From: Pseudoxanthomonas sp. z9
GTDB lineage: Bacteria > Pseudomonadota > Gammaproteobacteria > Xanthomonadales > Xanthomonadaceae
Direction of reading: 5' to 3'
Assembly (NCBI RefSeq): GCF_006542425.1
Contig: NZ_VFID01000014.1
Span: 124,001 to 188,000 of the forward strand
DNA length: 64,000 nucleotides
The notes beneath the pieces were generated by a model, which had not been told where the DNA came from, ran no database searches, and saw only the letters and a list, made by a program, of their open reading frames with translations. Numbering within the stretch: position 1 is the first letter of the stretch; each line of letters starts with the position of its first letter. Below are positions 1-8,519 of the stretch, piece after piece. Both the position numbers and the translations under genes were made by a program.

Positions 1-183
1 CCGATCGGCGCGGCGATCGAAGTGCCGCTCGATGCGATCGCCGCGGACATCGAGGCGATGTTCGATGCGCTCGCCACGCACGTCGAGGCGGTGGTTGGCC
101 CGATCGCCGGGATCGGCGGCGAAGGCCGGGGCGGCGACGGCGGACAGCAGTACGGCCAGGCACAGCGGAATGCGGCGGTTCAT
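1..183 (-). CDS. Secreted Arg/Asp-rich repeat protein, 3' part missing
   Basis: Reading leftward from an ATG at 183-181 gives 61 codons with no stop before the window edge, so only the N-terminus is present. Residues 1-22 form a clear signal peptide (basic MNRR, hydrophobic core, AFA cleavage motif), so the product is probably periplasmic. The rest is an imperfect repeat of about nine residues around the patterns RGERIEHRLD and RGDRIERHFD, strongly charged and likely helical. I have seen this style of low-complexity secreted protein annotated as hypothetical in Lysobacteraceae, but I know no function. It is divergent from the transhydrogenase genes. The call rests on the signal peptide and regular repeat rather than on a recognised domain. 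Confidence 0.6.
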   Translation of the reverse strand, partial: MNRRIPLCLAVLLSAVAAPAFAADPGDRANHRLDVRGERIEHRLDVRGDRIERHFDRRADR

Positions 184-354
184 GGCGGTTGCCTCGCGGT
201 GGGTGGGAACGGTGTCGCTTGCGGCACAGGAAACGCGCCGGCGGCGCGCGCGTTGACAGGCGCGTGGCGGGGTTCCGCCGGGTTCAGGTGCGGTTATGAT
301 GCGGAAACGCCGCGGCGCGACCCGTCGGCGCAACGACAATCTGGGAGTGCGTGG

Positions 355-660
355 ATGAACGACGGTTTCGTGGCCTTGTACATCTTCATGCTGGCGGCCA
401 TCGCCGGGCATGTGATCATTTCCCGGGTGCCGGTGATCCTGCATACGCCGCTGATGTCCGGCTCCAACTTCATCCACGGCATCGTGCTGATCGGCGCGAT
501 GGTGGTGCTGGGGCACGCGGACACCACCCTGGAGAAGGTCATCGGCTTCATCGCCGTGCTGCTGGGCGCGGGCAACGCCGCCGGTGGCTACGTGGTGACC
601 GAGCGCATGCTGGAGATGTTCAAGTCCAGCAAGCCGCAGCCGGGCAAGGAGGGCAAGTGA
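355..660 (+). CDS. pntAB: NAD(P) transhydrogenase alpha subunit part 2 (PntAB), membrane subunit
   Basis: A 101-residue, nearly all-hydrophobic protein with about three membrane helices (LYIFMLAAIAGHVII, NFIHGIVLIGAMVVL, VIGFIAVLLGAGNAAGGYV). This matches the short membrane subunit of proton-translocating transhydrogenases whose alpha chain is split in two. With PntB it forms the proton channel in the inner membrane coupling hydride transfer between NADH and NADP+ to the proton gradient. ATG at 355 is chosen because GGAG lies just upstream and homologous sequence begins at MNDGF; the frame is open further left but that part is meaningless. The stop overlaps the pntB start by one base. The soluble NAD-binding part 1 is not directly upstream, which is unusual. 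Confidence 0.9.
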   Translation: MNDGFVALYIFMLAAIAGHVIISRVPVILHTPLMSGSNFIHGIVLIGAMVVLGHADTTLEKVIGFIAVLLGAGNAAGGYVVTERMLEMFKSSKPQPGKEGK

Positions 661-2117
661 TGAGCTGGACCCTGCCCGAACTGCTGTCCTTCCTGGTCAA
701 GGCCAGCTACCTGGTCGCCGCGACCCTGTTCCTGCTCGGCCTGCAGCGCATGGCCTCACCGCTGACCGCGCGCAGCGGTATCCGCTGGGCCGGGCTGGGC
801 ATGCTGATCGCCACGGTGGCGACCTTCTTCCTGCCGGACCTGCACAACATCCCGCTGATCATCGCGGCGGTGGCGATCGGCAGCGCGGTGGCCTGGGTAT
901 CCGGCAAGCAGGTGCCGATCACCGACATGCCGCAGATGGTCGCGCTCTACAACGGCATGGGCGGCGGTTCGGCGGCGGCGATCGGCGCGGTGGAACTGCT
1001 GCGCTTCTCCTTCCTGGTTCATCGCGACACCACGCACTGGAGCGAGTCGGCGATCGCCGCGCTGGCCGCGCGCCAGCCGGATGCGACCACGCTGGCGCTG
1101 GCGGTGATCGGTTCGGCGATCGGCGCGGTGTCGCTGTCCGGTTCGGTCATCGCCTGGGCCAAGCTTGACGGGCGGCTGGACAAGCGGGTGGTGTTCCCCG
1201 GCCAGCAGGCCTTCAACCTGCTCGTGTTCATCGCGATGCTGGCGCTCGGCGGCTGGGCGGCCTATACCTTGTCGGTCCCGTACATCATCGCGTTCTTCGT
1301 GCTGGCGCTGGCGCTGGGCGTGCTGATGACCCTGCCGATCGGCGGCGCCGACATGCCGGTGGTGATCTCGCTGTACAACGCCTTCACCGGCCTGGCGGTG
1401 GCGTTCGAGGGTTACGTGCTGGGCAACGAGGCGCTGATCATCGCCGGCATGATGGTCGGCGCGGCGGGCATCCTGCTGACCCGGTTGATGGCCAAGGCGA
1501 TGAACCGGCCGATCCGCAACGTGCTGTTCTCCAATTTCGGCGGTGGCGGGCAGGCGCAGGAGATCTCCGGTTCGCAGAAGCCGATCGAGGCCGGCGACGT
1601 CGCCGCGATGATGGCCTTCGCCGAGCGCGTGGTGATCGTGCCCGGCTACGGCATGGCGGTGGCGCAGGCGCAGCACAAGATCTGGGAACTGGCGCAGAAG
1701 CTGATCGATCGCGGGGTGAAGGTGAAGTTCGCCATCCATCCGGTCGCCGGCCGCATGCCCGGGCACATGAACGTGCTGCTGGCCGAGGCCGGCGTGCCCT
1801 ACGATCTGATCGCGGACATGGACGACATCAACCCGGAGTTCGCCAACACCGACGTGTCGTTGGTGATTGGCGCCAATGACGTGGTCAACCCGGTCGCGAA
1901 GACCGACCCCGCCAGCCCCATCTACGGCATGCCGATCCTCGACGTGGTCAACAGCAGGAACACCATCGTGATCAAGCGCGGCAAAGGCACCGGTTTCGCC
2001 GGCATCGAGAATGCGCTGTTCTACGCCGACAACACCCGCATGCTGTACGGCGACGGCGCGGAGATGGCCAGCGCGCTGGTCAGCGAGCTGAAGGCACTGG
2101 ACGGCGGCGGCCACTGA
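660..2117 (+). CDS. pntB: NAD(P) transhydrogenase beta subunit (PntB)
   Basis: A 485-residue protein with about nine membrane helices in the first 290 residues, followed by a soluble NADP(H)-binding domain (dIII). The dIII hallmarks are visible: the nucleotide-binding segment VIVPGYGMAVAQAQ, then KFAIHPVAGRMPGHMNVLLA and the late loop GANDVVNPVAK. It binds NADP(H) and, with PntAB and the NAD-binding subunit, catalyses proton-coupled hydride transfer at the inner membrane. The start ATG overlaps the pntAB stop in a TGATG junction, implying translational coupling. Length fits the family. No terminator is obvious before the convergent gene that ends at 2182. Confidence 0.95.
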   Translation: MSWTLPELLSFLVKASYLVAATLFLLGLQRMASPLTARSGIRWAGLGMLIATVATFFLPDLHNIPLIIAAVAIGSAVAWVSGKQVPITDMPQMVALYNGMGGGSAAAIGAVELLRFSFLVHRDTTHWSESAIAALAARQPDATTLALAVIGSAIGAVSLSGSVIAWAKLDGRLDKRVVFPGQQAFNLLVFIAMLALGGWAAYTLSVPYIIAFFVLALALGVLMTLPIGGADMPVVISLYNAFTGLAVAFEGYVLGNEALIIAGMMVGAAGILLTRLMAKAMNRPIRNVLFSNFGGGGQAQEISGSQKPIEAGDVAAMMAFAERVVIVPGYGMAVAQAQHKIWELAQKLIDRGVKVKFAIHPVAGRMPGHMNVLLAEAGVPYDLIADMDDINPEFANTDVSLVIGANDVVNPVAKTDPASPIYGMPILDVVNSRNTIVIKRGKGTGFAGIENALFYADNTRMLYGDGAEMASALVSELKALDGGGH

Positions 2118-2181
2118 GCCGCCGCCCCTTCGCACGGGCTTCAGCGCAGGGCACGCCGCGTGATTCCATCCGGGTCGCGCG

Positions 2182-2601
2182 CTACTTCGCCAGCCAGGCC
2201 GCCAACAGCGGAGACACCAGCAGGCAGGCCCAATCCAGCGTGCCGTTGGCGAGCTGGGCCAGGGTCCAGGCATGGGAGAGCCCCAGCCGCAGCGCCGATT
2301 CCCAGGGCAGCAGGCCGAGCACGAAGCCGAGCTGGCTGGCGATGATGAACCAGTTCGCCAGTACCGCCATCACGACTGTCGCCAGCGCGGCCACCAGTGC
2401 GCGGCGGCCACCCGGGCGCACGCCGGCGAAGCGCAGGAGCACGGCCGCGTCCAGCGCCGCCAGCAGCGCCATCCAGCCGGACTGTCGTCCCAGGTAGAGC
2501 GCCAGCAGCACCCAGATCAGGCTGAAGCACAGGCCACCGAGCAGCAGGATGATCGGGGCCAGCCAGCGGGAGGATGGCGTGGGAGGGGCGGCGGGCGGCA
2601 T
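2182..2601 (-). CDS. Small predicted inner-membrane protein
   Basis: A 139-residue protein with four hydrophobic segments after a short polar N-terminus (MPPAAPPTPSSRW): WLAPIILLLGGLCFSLIWVL, SGWMALLAALDAAVLLRF, LVAALATVVMAVLANWFII and DWACLLVSPLLAAWLA. It is most likely an integral inner-membrane protein. I do not recognise a named family. ATG at 2601 is preferred because GGAG stands five bases upstream and the longer open frame beyond it is antisense to sufT. The other overlapping frame (2141-2626) lacks coherent hydrophobic segments and was discarded. It faces pntB tail-to-tail and diverges from sufT. Confidence 0.7.
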   Translation of the reverse strand: MPPAAPPTPSSRWLAPIILLLGGLCFSLIWVLLALYLGRQSGWMALLAALDAAVLLRFAGVRPGGRRALVAALATVVMAVLANWFIIASQLGFVLGLLPWESALRLGLSHAWTLAQLANGTLDWACLLVSPLLAAWLAK

Positions 2602-2709
2602 GAAGGCTCCGGCAGGGGGCCGCCAAGGATAAGGCCTGCCGGCCCCGCCCGGGCTGCCGCGATACAATGTCGGCCTTGCGCGCCCCCCACGCGCCCCCAT
2701 GTGAACGGC

Positions 2710-3261
2710 ATGTATTCCCGCAGCAGCGAACCCGTCCAATTCGAGCGTGACTGTCCCGCGGTGCTGGTACCGCAGGGCGAGAGCGTGACCCTGCCGGCAG
2801 GCACCTACGGCTACATCACCCAGGCGCTGGGTGGCAGCTACACGGTCTTCGTGGAAGGCAACCTGTTCCGCATCGCCGGCAAGGATGCCGATGCGATCGG
2901 CAAGGAGCCGACCGAGCCGCTCAGCCTGCCGGACAACGCCAGCGACGACGAAGTCGAGCAGATGGTGTGGCAACAGCTGCGCACCTGCTTCGATCCGGAA
3001 ATCCCGTTCAACATCGTCGATCTGGGGCTGGTCTATGAAGCCCGGCTCAACCACCGCGACGATGGCCAGCGCGAGGTCGAGGTGAAGATGACCCTGACCG
3101 CGCCCGGCTGCGGCATGGGCGAGATCCTGGTCGACGACGTGCGCAGCAAGCTGGAGATGATTCCCACCATCGCCGAGGCGGACGTGGAACTGGTGTTCGA
3201 CCCGCCGTGGGGCCGCCACATGATGTCGGAAGCCGCCAAGCTGGAAACCGGCATGCTCTGA
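2710..3261 (+). CDS. sufT: Iron-sulfur cluster assembly factor SufT
   Basis: A 183-residue protein with the MIP18/DUF59 fold of SufT in the C-terminal half. Visible features are the [15 protein letters not shown] segment, the conserved cysteine loop in TAPGCGMGE, and a C-terminal segment [19 protein letters not shown]. The N-terminal 85 residues are the SufT-specific extension. Known members help mature Fe-S proteins, particularly when demand is high, and act in the cytosol. ATG 2710 is used; an in-frame GTG at 2701 would add three residues, and neither start has a strong ribosome binding site. No other suf genes lie nearby. ilvE follows 50 bases downstream and could be cotranscribed. Confidence 0.9.
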   Translation: MYSRSSEPVQFERDCPAVLVPQGESVTLPAGTYGYITQALGGSYTVFVEGNLFRIAGKDADAIGKEPTEPLSLPDNASDDEVEQMVWQQLRTCFDPEIPFNIVDLGLVYEARLNHRDDGQREVEVKMTLTAPGCGMGEILVDDVRSKLEMIPTIAEADVELVFDPPWGRHMMSEAAKLETGML

Positions 3262-3311
3262 GCGCCTGCGCGCTTTTCCCTTTTTTCGCAGTGGAATACA
3301 GGAAGCAAGTG

Positions 3312-4418
3312 ATGAACGTCGCCAACGCCGCCCCCCTGGTCTACCGGGTCGAACGCTCCGCCCAGGCCCGCAGCACCGCCGAGCGCGAGAAGATCCTCGC
3401 CGCGCCGGGTTTCGGCCTGCATTTCACCGACCACATGGTCGCCATCGAGTGGGACAAGGCGCAGGGCTGGCACGACGCGCAGGTGCGTCCCTACGGTCCG
3501 CTGGCGCTGGATCCGGCCGCGTCCGTGCTGCACTACGGCCAGGAAATCTTCGAGGGCATCAAGGCCTATCGCCACGCCGACGGCTCGATCTGGACCTTCC
3601 GTCCCGACGCCAACGGCGCGCGCCTGCAACGTTCCGCCCGCCGCCTGGCGATGCCGGAACTGCCGGTGGCCGAGTTCACCGAATCGTTGCGCCAGCTGAT
3701 CGCCGTGGACGCCGACTGGGTGCCGGGCGCGCCGGAAACCAGCCTGTACTTCCGTCCCTTCATGATCGGCACCGAAGCCTTCCTCGGCGTGCGCGCCGCG
3801 CAGAAGGCCGGCTACTACGTCATCGCCAGCCCGGCCGGCGCGTACTTCGCCAAGGGCGTGGCGCCGGTGTCGATCTGGCTGTCCACCGACTACGCGCGCG
3901 CCGCCAAGGGCGGCACCGGCGCGGCCAAGTGCGGCGGCAACTACGCCGCCTCGCTGCTGCCGCAGCAGGAAGCGCAGGCGCAGGGCTGCTCGCAGGTGCT
4001 GTTCCTGGATCCGGTCGAGGGCAAGTACCTGGAAGAACTGGGCGGCATGAACGTGTTCCTGGTCTACAAGGACGGCACGATCGTGACCCCGGAACTGTCC
4101 GGCAGCATCCTGGAAGGCGTGACCCGCTCCAGCATCCTGCAACTGGCCCGCGATCGCGGCCACAAGGTCGAAGAGCGGAAGGTCTCCATCGACGAGTGGA
4201 AGCAGGGCGTGGCCTCGGGCGAAATCGCCGAAGTGTTCGCCTGCGGCACCGCCGCCGTGATCACGCCGATCGGCGAGTTGAAGGGCCGCGATTTCTCGGT
4301 TGGCGATGCGAGCGCGCCAGCCGGTGAAGTGACCATGGCCATCCGCAAGGAACTGACCGACATCCAGTACGGCAAGATTCCCGATCGGCACGGCTGGCTG
4401 GTCAAGCTGCGCGACTGA
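3312..4418 (+). CDS. ilvE: Branched-chain amino acid aminotransferase (class IV fold)
   Basis: A 368-residue PLP enzyme of the long (eukaryote-like, type II) BCAT group rather than the roughly 300-residue E. coli type. It catalyses the last step of leucine, isoleucine and valine synthesis and the first step of their breakdown, using glutamate and 2-oxoglutarate. The internal-aldimine lysine is Lys206 in the [14 protein letters not shown] motif. Other family marks are [13 protein letters not shown] near residue 75 and [15 protein letters not shown] near the C-terminus. AGGA lies upstream of ATG 3312. The gene ends at a strong terminator shared with the convergent EamA gene. Length and motifs are intact. 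Confidence 0.96.
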   Translation: MNVANAAPLVYRVERSAQARSTAEREKILAAPGFGLHFTDHMVAIEWDKAQGWHDAQVRPYGPLALDPAASVLHYGQEIFEGIKAYRHADGSIWTFRPDANGARLQRSARRLAMPELPVAEFTESLRQLIAVDADWVPGAPETSLYFRPFMIGTEAFLGVRAAQKAGYYVIASPAGAYFAKGVAPVSIWLSTDYARAAKGGTGAAKCGGNYAASLLPQQEAQAQGCSQVLFLDPVEGKYLEELGGMNVFLVYKDGTIVTPELSGSILEGVTRSSILQLARDRGHKVEERKVSIDEWKQGVASGEIAEVFACGTAAVITPIGELKGRDFSVGDASAPAGEVTMAIRKELTDIQYGKIPDRHGWLVKLRD

Positions 4419-4441
4419 AGCGCGACGCCAGTGACATGACG

Positions 4442-4469
4442 AAAAGGCCGGGCATTGCCCGGCCTTTTT
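4442..4469. terminator. Bidirectional rho-independent terminator between ilvE and the EamA gene
   Basis: A 12-bp perfect stem with loop ATT, left arm beginning AAAAGG and right arm ending CCTTTTT. T-runs on both strands serve the two convergent genes. Confidence 0.9.
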
Positions 4470-4493
4470 CGTTTGCTGGAATCACTACGATTG

Positions 4494-5357
4494 TCAGGTC
4501 GCGAACTTCTTCGCGCCGGCCACGCAGGCAACCACGCCCAGGGTCACCGCGAGCATCGTCCAGCTCACCGTTTCGCCCAGCAACAACGCCGCCAGGGCGA
4601 GTCCGAAGAACGGTTGCAGCAGCTGCAACTGTCCGACCGCGGCGATGCCGCCCTGCACCAGACCGCGATACCAGAACACGAAGCCGATCAGCATGCTGAA
4701 GAGCGAGACGTAGGCCAGCCCGAGCCAGGCCGGTGTACCCACCGGGGCAAATGAATCCGGCCGCGACGCGAACGTGATGGGCAGAACCACCGGCAGCGAC
4801 AACGCCAGCGCCCAGCAGATCACCTGCCAGCCGCCGAGCCGGCGGGACAGCCGCGCGCCCTCGGCATAGCCCAGGCCGCACACGAGAATCGCGGCCACCA
4901 TCAGCAGATCGCCGGCCCATGACGCCTCCGCATCGTGCAGGAGCGCATAGCCCGCGACGCACAGACTGCCCAGCACCGAGAACAGCCAGAACATCGCCCG
5001 CGGCCGCTCGCCGCCGCGGATCACCCCGAAGAGCGCCGTGCTCAGCGGCAGCAGGCCGACGAACACGATCGTGTGCGCCGAGGACACGTGTTGCAGGGCG
5101 AGCGCGCTCAGCAGCGGATAGCCGACCACCACGCCCAGCACCACCACCGCCAGCGAGGGCAGGTCGGACCGATCCGGGCGTGGCTGGCGGAACCCCCGCA
5201 GCAGCAGCAGCGCGAGCAGGCCGGCGATCGCGGCGCGGGCGGCGGTCAGGAACACCGGATCCAGATCCAGCACCGCCACCCGGGTGGCCGGCAGCGAGCC
5301 GGCGAAGATCACCACGCCGATGAAACCGTTGATCCAGCCGCTGCTCGCCTTGTCCAT
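4494..5357 (-). CDS. EamA/DMT-family transporter
   Basis: A 287-residue protein with ten hydrophobic segments in two repeated halves, the drug/metabolite transporter layout. The second half shows the usual EamA pattern (AYVSLFSMLIGFVFWYRGL, then QLQLLQPFFGLALAALLLGE). Such proteins export amino acids, metabolites or toxic compounds across the inner membrane; the substrate cannot be read from the sequence. The gene diverges from a MocR-type regulator across a 125-bp gap holding a perfect inverted repeat, an arrangement in which the regulator commonly controls the transporter. The short polar N-terminus (MDKASSGWINGF) is normal for the family. Confidence 0.88.
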   Translation of the reverse strand: MDKASSGWINGFIGVVIFAGSLPATRVAVLDLDPVFLTAARAAIAGLLALLLLRGFRQPRPDRSDLPSLAVVVLGVVVGYPLLSALALQHVSSAHTIVFVGLLPLSTALFGVIRGGERPRAMFWLFSVLGSLCVAGYALLHDAEASWAGDLLMVAAILVCGLGYAEGARLSRRLGGWQVICWALALSLPVVLPITFASRPDSFAPVGTPAWLGLAYVSLFSMLIGFVFWYRGLVQGGIAAVGQLQLLQPFFGLALAALLLGETVSWTMLAVTLGVVACVAGAKKFAT

Positions 5358-5424
5358 TGCCTGACTCTCGGGGAATGCGGCCAGTGGACCATGCCGGCGC
5401 CGTCATCCCCAGATACAATCCAAT

Positions 5425-5442
5425 ACAGTTGCAAGTAACTGT
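5425..5442. promoter_or_regulatory. Candidate MocR operator in the EamA-regulator divergent region
   Basis: ACAGTT and AACTGT form a perfect 6-bp inverted repeat with a 6-bp spacer (GCAAGT). It lies 68 bp from the transporter start and 41 bp from the regulator start. A TACAAT box at 5414-5419 and a second ATACA direct-repeat copy at 5424-5427 sit beside it. Position and symmetry suit a site for the adjacent regulator; binding is inferred. Confidence 0.5.
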
Positions 5443-5482
5443 TATGCCTTGTTGGGCCATACGGTTGAGAGGAGGGAGCGCG

Positions 5483-6871
5483 ATGGGCCGGCAGTCGGGG
5501 AGTACCCGCATCGATCAGGTAATGGCGGCCATTCGGGCGCGGATCGCCGCGCGCGCCTATGGGCCCGGCACGCGGTTGCCTTCGGTGCGCGCGCAGGCGA
5601 AGGCGATGCAGGTCTCGGTGTCCACCGTGGTGGAAGCCTACGAGCGCTTGGCCGCCGAGGGCGTCATCGGTTCGCGGCCGGGTTCGGGTTTCTATGTCGC
5701 CGGGCCCGTCGCGCCGCTGGCGCTGGCGCGGATGGGGCCGCGGCTCGACCGGGAAGTGGATCCGATGTGGATTTCGCGGCAGTCGCTGGAAACCGACGCG
5801 GCGATGCTCAAGCCTGGCTGTGGCTGGCTGCCTGCGACGTGGATGTACGAGTCGGGCATGCGCCGCGCGCTGCGCGCGGTGGCGCGGACCGACACGGTGT
5901 CGCTGGCCGATTACGCCACTCCACTCGGTGCGCCGGCGCTGCGGCAACTGCTGGCGCGGCGGCTGGCGGGCAACGGGGTGGAGGCATCACCGGACCAGAT
6001 CATGCTGACCGATTCCGGCACCCACGCCATCGATCTGATCGCGCGCTTCCTGCTCGAACCCGGCGACGCCGTACTGGTCGATGATCCCTGCTACTTCAAT
6101 TTCCACGCGTTGCTGAAGGCGCATCGGGTCAAGGTGGTCGGCGTGCCCTACACGCCGTCAGGGCCGGATCTGGAGGCGTTCGCGGCCGCATTGCAGGCGC
6201 AGGCGCCCCGGCTCTACATCACCAATTCGGGACTGCACAACCCGACCGGCGCGGTGCTGTCGCCGGTGACCGCGCACCGGCTGCTGAAGCTGGCGGAGAT
6301 GTCGAACCTGGTGATCGTCGAGGATGACATCTTCGCCGACTTCGAAACCGCGCCTGCGCCGCGGCTGGCGGCGTTCGACGGCCTGTCGCGGGTGATCCAG
6401 ATCGGCAGTTTCTCCAAGACCCTTTCGGCATCCCTGCGCTGCGGCTTCATCGCCGCGCGCCCGGACTGGCTCGACGCGCTGGCCGATCTCAAGCTCGCCA
6501 CCGGTTTCGGCGGCAGCCGGCTGGCCGCCGATGTCCTGCTGGCGGCGCTGACCGACAGCGGCTATCGCCGGCACATGGAGGGCGTGCGGTTGCGCCTGGC
6601 CGATGCGCGCGGGCGGGTCATCGCGAAGCTGGGCGAGGTCGGCATCACGCCGTGGCTGACGCCACAGGCCGGCATGTTCCTGTGGTGCCGGCTGCCGGCC
6701 GGCGTCGATGCGGCGCGCCTGGCCCGCGACTGCCTGGAGGACGGGATGGTGCTGGCGCCCGGCAATGCCTTCAGCCCGTCGCCGGAGGCGGGGCGCTTCA
6801 TGCGCTTCAACGCCGCGCAGTCGCTGGATCCGCGGATCCACGCCGCGCTGAAGCGTGCGCTGGCGGCCTAG
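5483..6871 (+). CDS. MocR-type (GntR/aminotransferase fusion) transcriptional regulator
   Basis: A 462-residue protein in two parts. Residues about 8-72 are a GntR winged helix (GTRLPSVRAQAKAMQVSVST, EAYERLAAEGVIGSRPGSGF). Residues about 110-460 are a class I aminotransferase-like domain with Lys312 in GSFSKTLSASLRCGF as the expected PLP-binding lysine, plus the NPTG motif and an Asp-Asp-Ile-Phe segment. MocR proteins bind PLP or an amino-acid aldimine as effector and regulate neighbouring genes; the divergent EamA exporter is the natural target. ATG 5483 is preferred over the in-frame ATG 5444 because GAGGAGGG stands just upstream and the HTH begins right after it. It is not a PdxR call, since no PLP-synthesis gene adjoins it. 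Confidence 0.9.
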   Translation: MGRQSGSTRIDQVMAAIRARIAARAYGPGTRLPSVRAQAKAMQVSVSTVVEAYERLAAEGVIGSRPGSGFYVAGPVAPLALARMGPRLDREVDPMWISRQSLETDAAMLKPGCGWLPATWMYESGMRRALRAVARTDTVSLADYATPLGAPALRQLLARRLAGNGVEASPDQIMLTDSGTHAIDLIARFLLEPGDAVLVDDPCYFNFHALLKAHRVKVVGVPYTPSGPDLEAFAAALQAQAPRLYITNSGLHNPTGAVLSPVTAHRLLKLAEMSNLVIVEDDIFADFETAPAPRLAAFDGLSRVIQIGSFSKTLSASLRCGFIAARPDWLDALADLKLATGFGGSRLAADVLLAALTDSGYRRHMEGVRLRLADARGRVIAKLGEVGITPWLTPQAGMFLWCRLPAGVDAARLARDCLEDGMVLAPGNAFSPSPEAGRFMRFNAAQSLDPRIHAALKRALAA

Positions 6872-6917
6872 CTGCCCATTGCCGTGCGGGACGGCGGGTG
6901 CGGCGGCGCGGCCCGGA

Positions 6918-7403
6918 TCAGGCCGCTTCGAAACGGTTGGCGGCGACGTTCTTGCGGACCTTGGCCGGATCCCAGATGCGGCCGTTCATGGCGATGTAGA
7001 CGCCCGGCGGCAGCGACTGCACCGCGCCGACCGCGCAACCGATGTTGAATTCCGCGTCCGAGCCACGGAAGCGTGCCGGATTGAGCGCGCCGGTCATCAC
7101 GATGGTCTTGTCCGGAATGGACGTGAGCACGTGGCCGGTCTGCACCATCGAGTCGGTACCGTGGGTGATCAGCACGTGGCGCGCCGGCTGCGCGGCGACG
7201 GTGGCGCGGATCAGCTCGCGGTCCTCGTCGGTGATGTGCAGCGAGTCCTTGCGGATGATCGGGATGACGGTGAAGCGGAACGCCACCCCGAGTTCCTTCA
7301 GGATCTGGCCGATCTGCGGATCGCCGATCTGGTAGTCGGACTTGTCGTCGAAATAGATCTTGTCGATCGTGCCGCCGGTGGTGACGATCAGAAGTTCTTC
7401 CAT
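6918..7403 (-). CDS. Asparaginase N-terminal-domain protein
   Basis: A 161-residue protein resembling only the N-terminal half of type I/II L-asparaginases (full-length enzymes are about 330 residues). Both catalytic threonine signatures are present: TTGGTID at the N-terminus and ITHGTDSMVQT near residue 85. The C-terminal asparaginase domain is absent with no frameshift visible, so this is a genuine short family member. Whether it hydrolyses asparagine or another amide is unknown. It is the last gene of a minus-strand operon with wrbA, a DUF2069 gene and a secreted protein; its ATG is one base after the upstream stop. Confidence 0.8.
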   Translation of the reverse strand: MEELLIVTTGGTIDKIYFDDKSDYQIGDPQIGQILKELGVAFRFTVIPIIRKDSLHITDEDRELIRATVAAQPARHVLITHGTDSMVQTGHVLTSIPDKTIVMTGALNPARFRGSDAEFNIGCAVGAVQSLPPGVYIAMNGRIWDPAKVRKNVAANRFEAA

Positions 7404-7404
7404 C

Positions 7405-8184
7405 TCAGGGCTCCTGCGCGGCCGCGGCTTCCGCGGCGCGCGCTTCTTCGGGGGTGACCAGGTGATAGCCGTCGCCGTATGCCTCGCACAGCGCCAGCCA
7501 TGCCGCGCCCGGGGGCGCGACAACCTGCCAATTATCGCCGTTCCTTTGGCTGAACGTGCACCGGGCGGGCGCATCCTCGTCTTCGCTCGCGATATCCGCG
7601 CCAATGGTGATCATCAGCGTCATGTTGTCGTAGTCGCGCAGGCGCGGCGGACCGCCCAGCGGCCAGGCGTGGTATTCCCAGGCGCAGCAACTGGCGCGCC
7701 CGGACTCGACCAGGTGGCCGTCGATCACGCGCAGGTCCGCGTAGCCGCCGCTGAAGAAATGGAAGAGTTTGCCGGTGGCCGGATCCCGGCGATAGAGATC
7801 GCCCAGGCAGTTCGGGCCGGCACCACACATGCCGCGTGTTTCCACTTCGAAGAAGCCATCCTGATCAATGTCGACAAGGTCGACATCGCGCAGGGGTTCT
7901 TCCATGGCGTCGGTCCCCAGCGTCAGCGCCGGTTGGAACCGCGAGCCGCCCGGAGCGGCAATCGCCACCTCGTAGCGGGGCGGCGACACCGTCCCATCGG
8001 CACCGGCCGCGTCGCATCGGACCGCCAGGCGCAGGCGCGAGCCGTCCGCCTGGGTGACGACCTGTTCGCGCGGTTGGCATTCGCCGCCATCCTCACCGGC
8101 GAACGCGGGCGAGACCACGCACAGCGACAACAGCAACAGCGCAGGCCAACGCGGAAGCCGCCGCCACGTGCCGCAGGCAATCAC
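7405..8184 (-). CDS. Secreted protein of unknown function, calcium-site-like motif
   Basis: A 259-residue protein starting with a signal peptide (RRLPRWPALLLLSLCVVSPAFA). I do not recognise the family. It is acidic and has DVDLVDIDQDGFFEVETRG, which resembles a DxDxDG calcium loop, followed by four cysteines (RGMCGAGPNC, then ASCCAWEYH) that suggest periplasmic disulfides. The GTG start at 8184 overlaps the upstream DUF2069 stop in a GTGA junction, favouring this start over an upstream ATG in the same frame. The C-terminus is Glu/Ala-rich. It is followed after one base by the asparaginase-like gene, so coordinated expression is likely. Function is open. Confidence 0.75.
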   Translation of the reverse strand: MIACGTWRRLPRWPALLLLSLCVVSPAFAGEDGGECQPREQVVTQADGSRLRLAVRCDAAGADGTVSPPRYEVAIAAPGGSRFQPALTLGTDAMEEPLRDVDLVDIDQDGFFEVETRGMCGAGPNCLGDLYRRDPATGKLFHFFSGGYADLRVIDGHLVESGRASCCAWEYHAWPLGGPPRLRDYDNMTLMITIGADIASEDEDAPARCTFSQRNGDNWQVVAPPGAAWLALCEAYGDGYHLVTPEEARAAEAAAAQEP

Positions 8185-8519
8185 GGTTTGGCCTTGCGAC
8201 CGAAGCGGGCGCGTAGCGCCGGCCAACTGGTGGCCAGCACGATGCCCACCGCCAACACGATGCCGCCCCACGCGTAGCCGGCCTCGGCCGGCCGCGACCA
8301 GGCGACCATCACCGCATGGGCGAACCAGAACAGGGCGAACACCCCGGCCCAGTAAGGTGCCCTCGGTCGATGCAGGAAATGCCCCAGCGCCAGCAGCAAT
8401 GGCGGCAGGCAGAACACCAGCAGCACGGCCGGATAATGGCGATCACCGCGGAACCACAGCGCGTACAGGGCCGCCAGCACCAGCAGCATCAGCGCGGACG
8501 CGAGGCGCGGACGCGTCAT
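8181..8519 (-). CDS. DUF2069 predicted membrane protein
   Basis: A 112-residue protein with four hydrophobic helices: MLLVLAALYALWF, VLLVFCLPPLLLALGHF, VFALFWFAHAVMVAW and WGGIVLAVGIVLATSW. It matches the small DUF2069 inner-membrane family commonly encoded next to wrbA in gammaproteobacteria. No activity is known. Its start overlaps the wrbA stop by four bases (ATGA) and its stop overlaps the next GTG start, so translation of all three is probably coupled. Confidence 0.85.
   Translation of the reverse strand: MTRPRLASALMLLVLAALYALWFRGDRHYPAVLLVFCLPPLLLALGHFLHRPRAPYWAGVFALFWFAHAVMVAWSRPAEAGYAWGGIVLAVGIVLATSWPALRARFGRKAKP

Noticed and set aside
22-354. N-terminal extension of pntAB
   Set aside because: Runs antisense through the divergent signal-peptide gene and an intergenic region, Gly/Ala/Arg-rich, no Shine-Dalgarno sequence; the real start has one at 355.
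2141-2626. 161-codon minus-strand frame overlapping the small membrane protein gene
   Set aside because: Alternative frame of 2182-2601; lacks coherent membrane segments and looks like a shadow.
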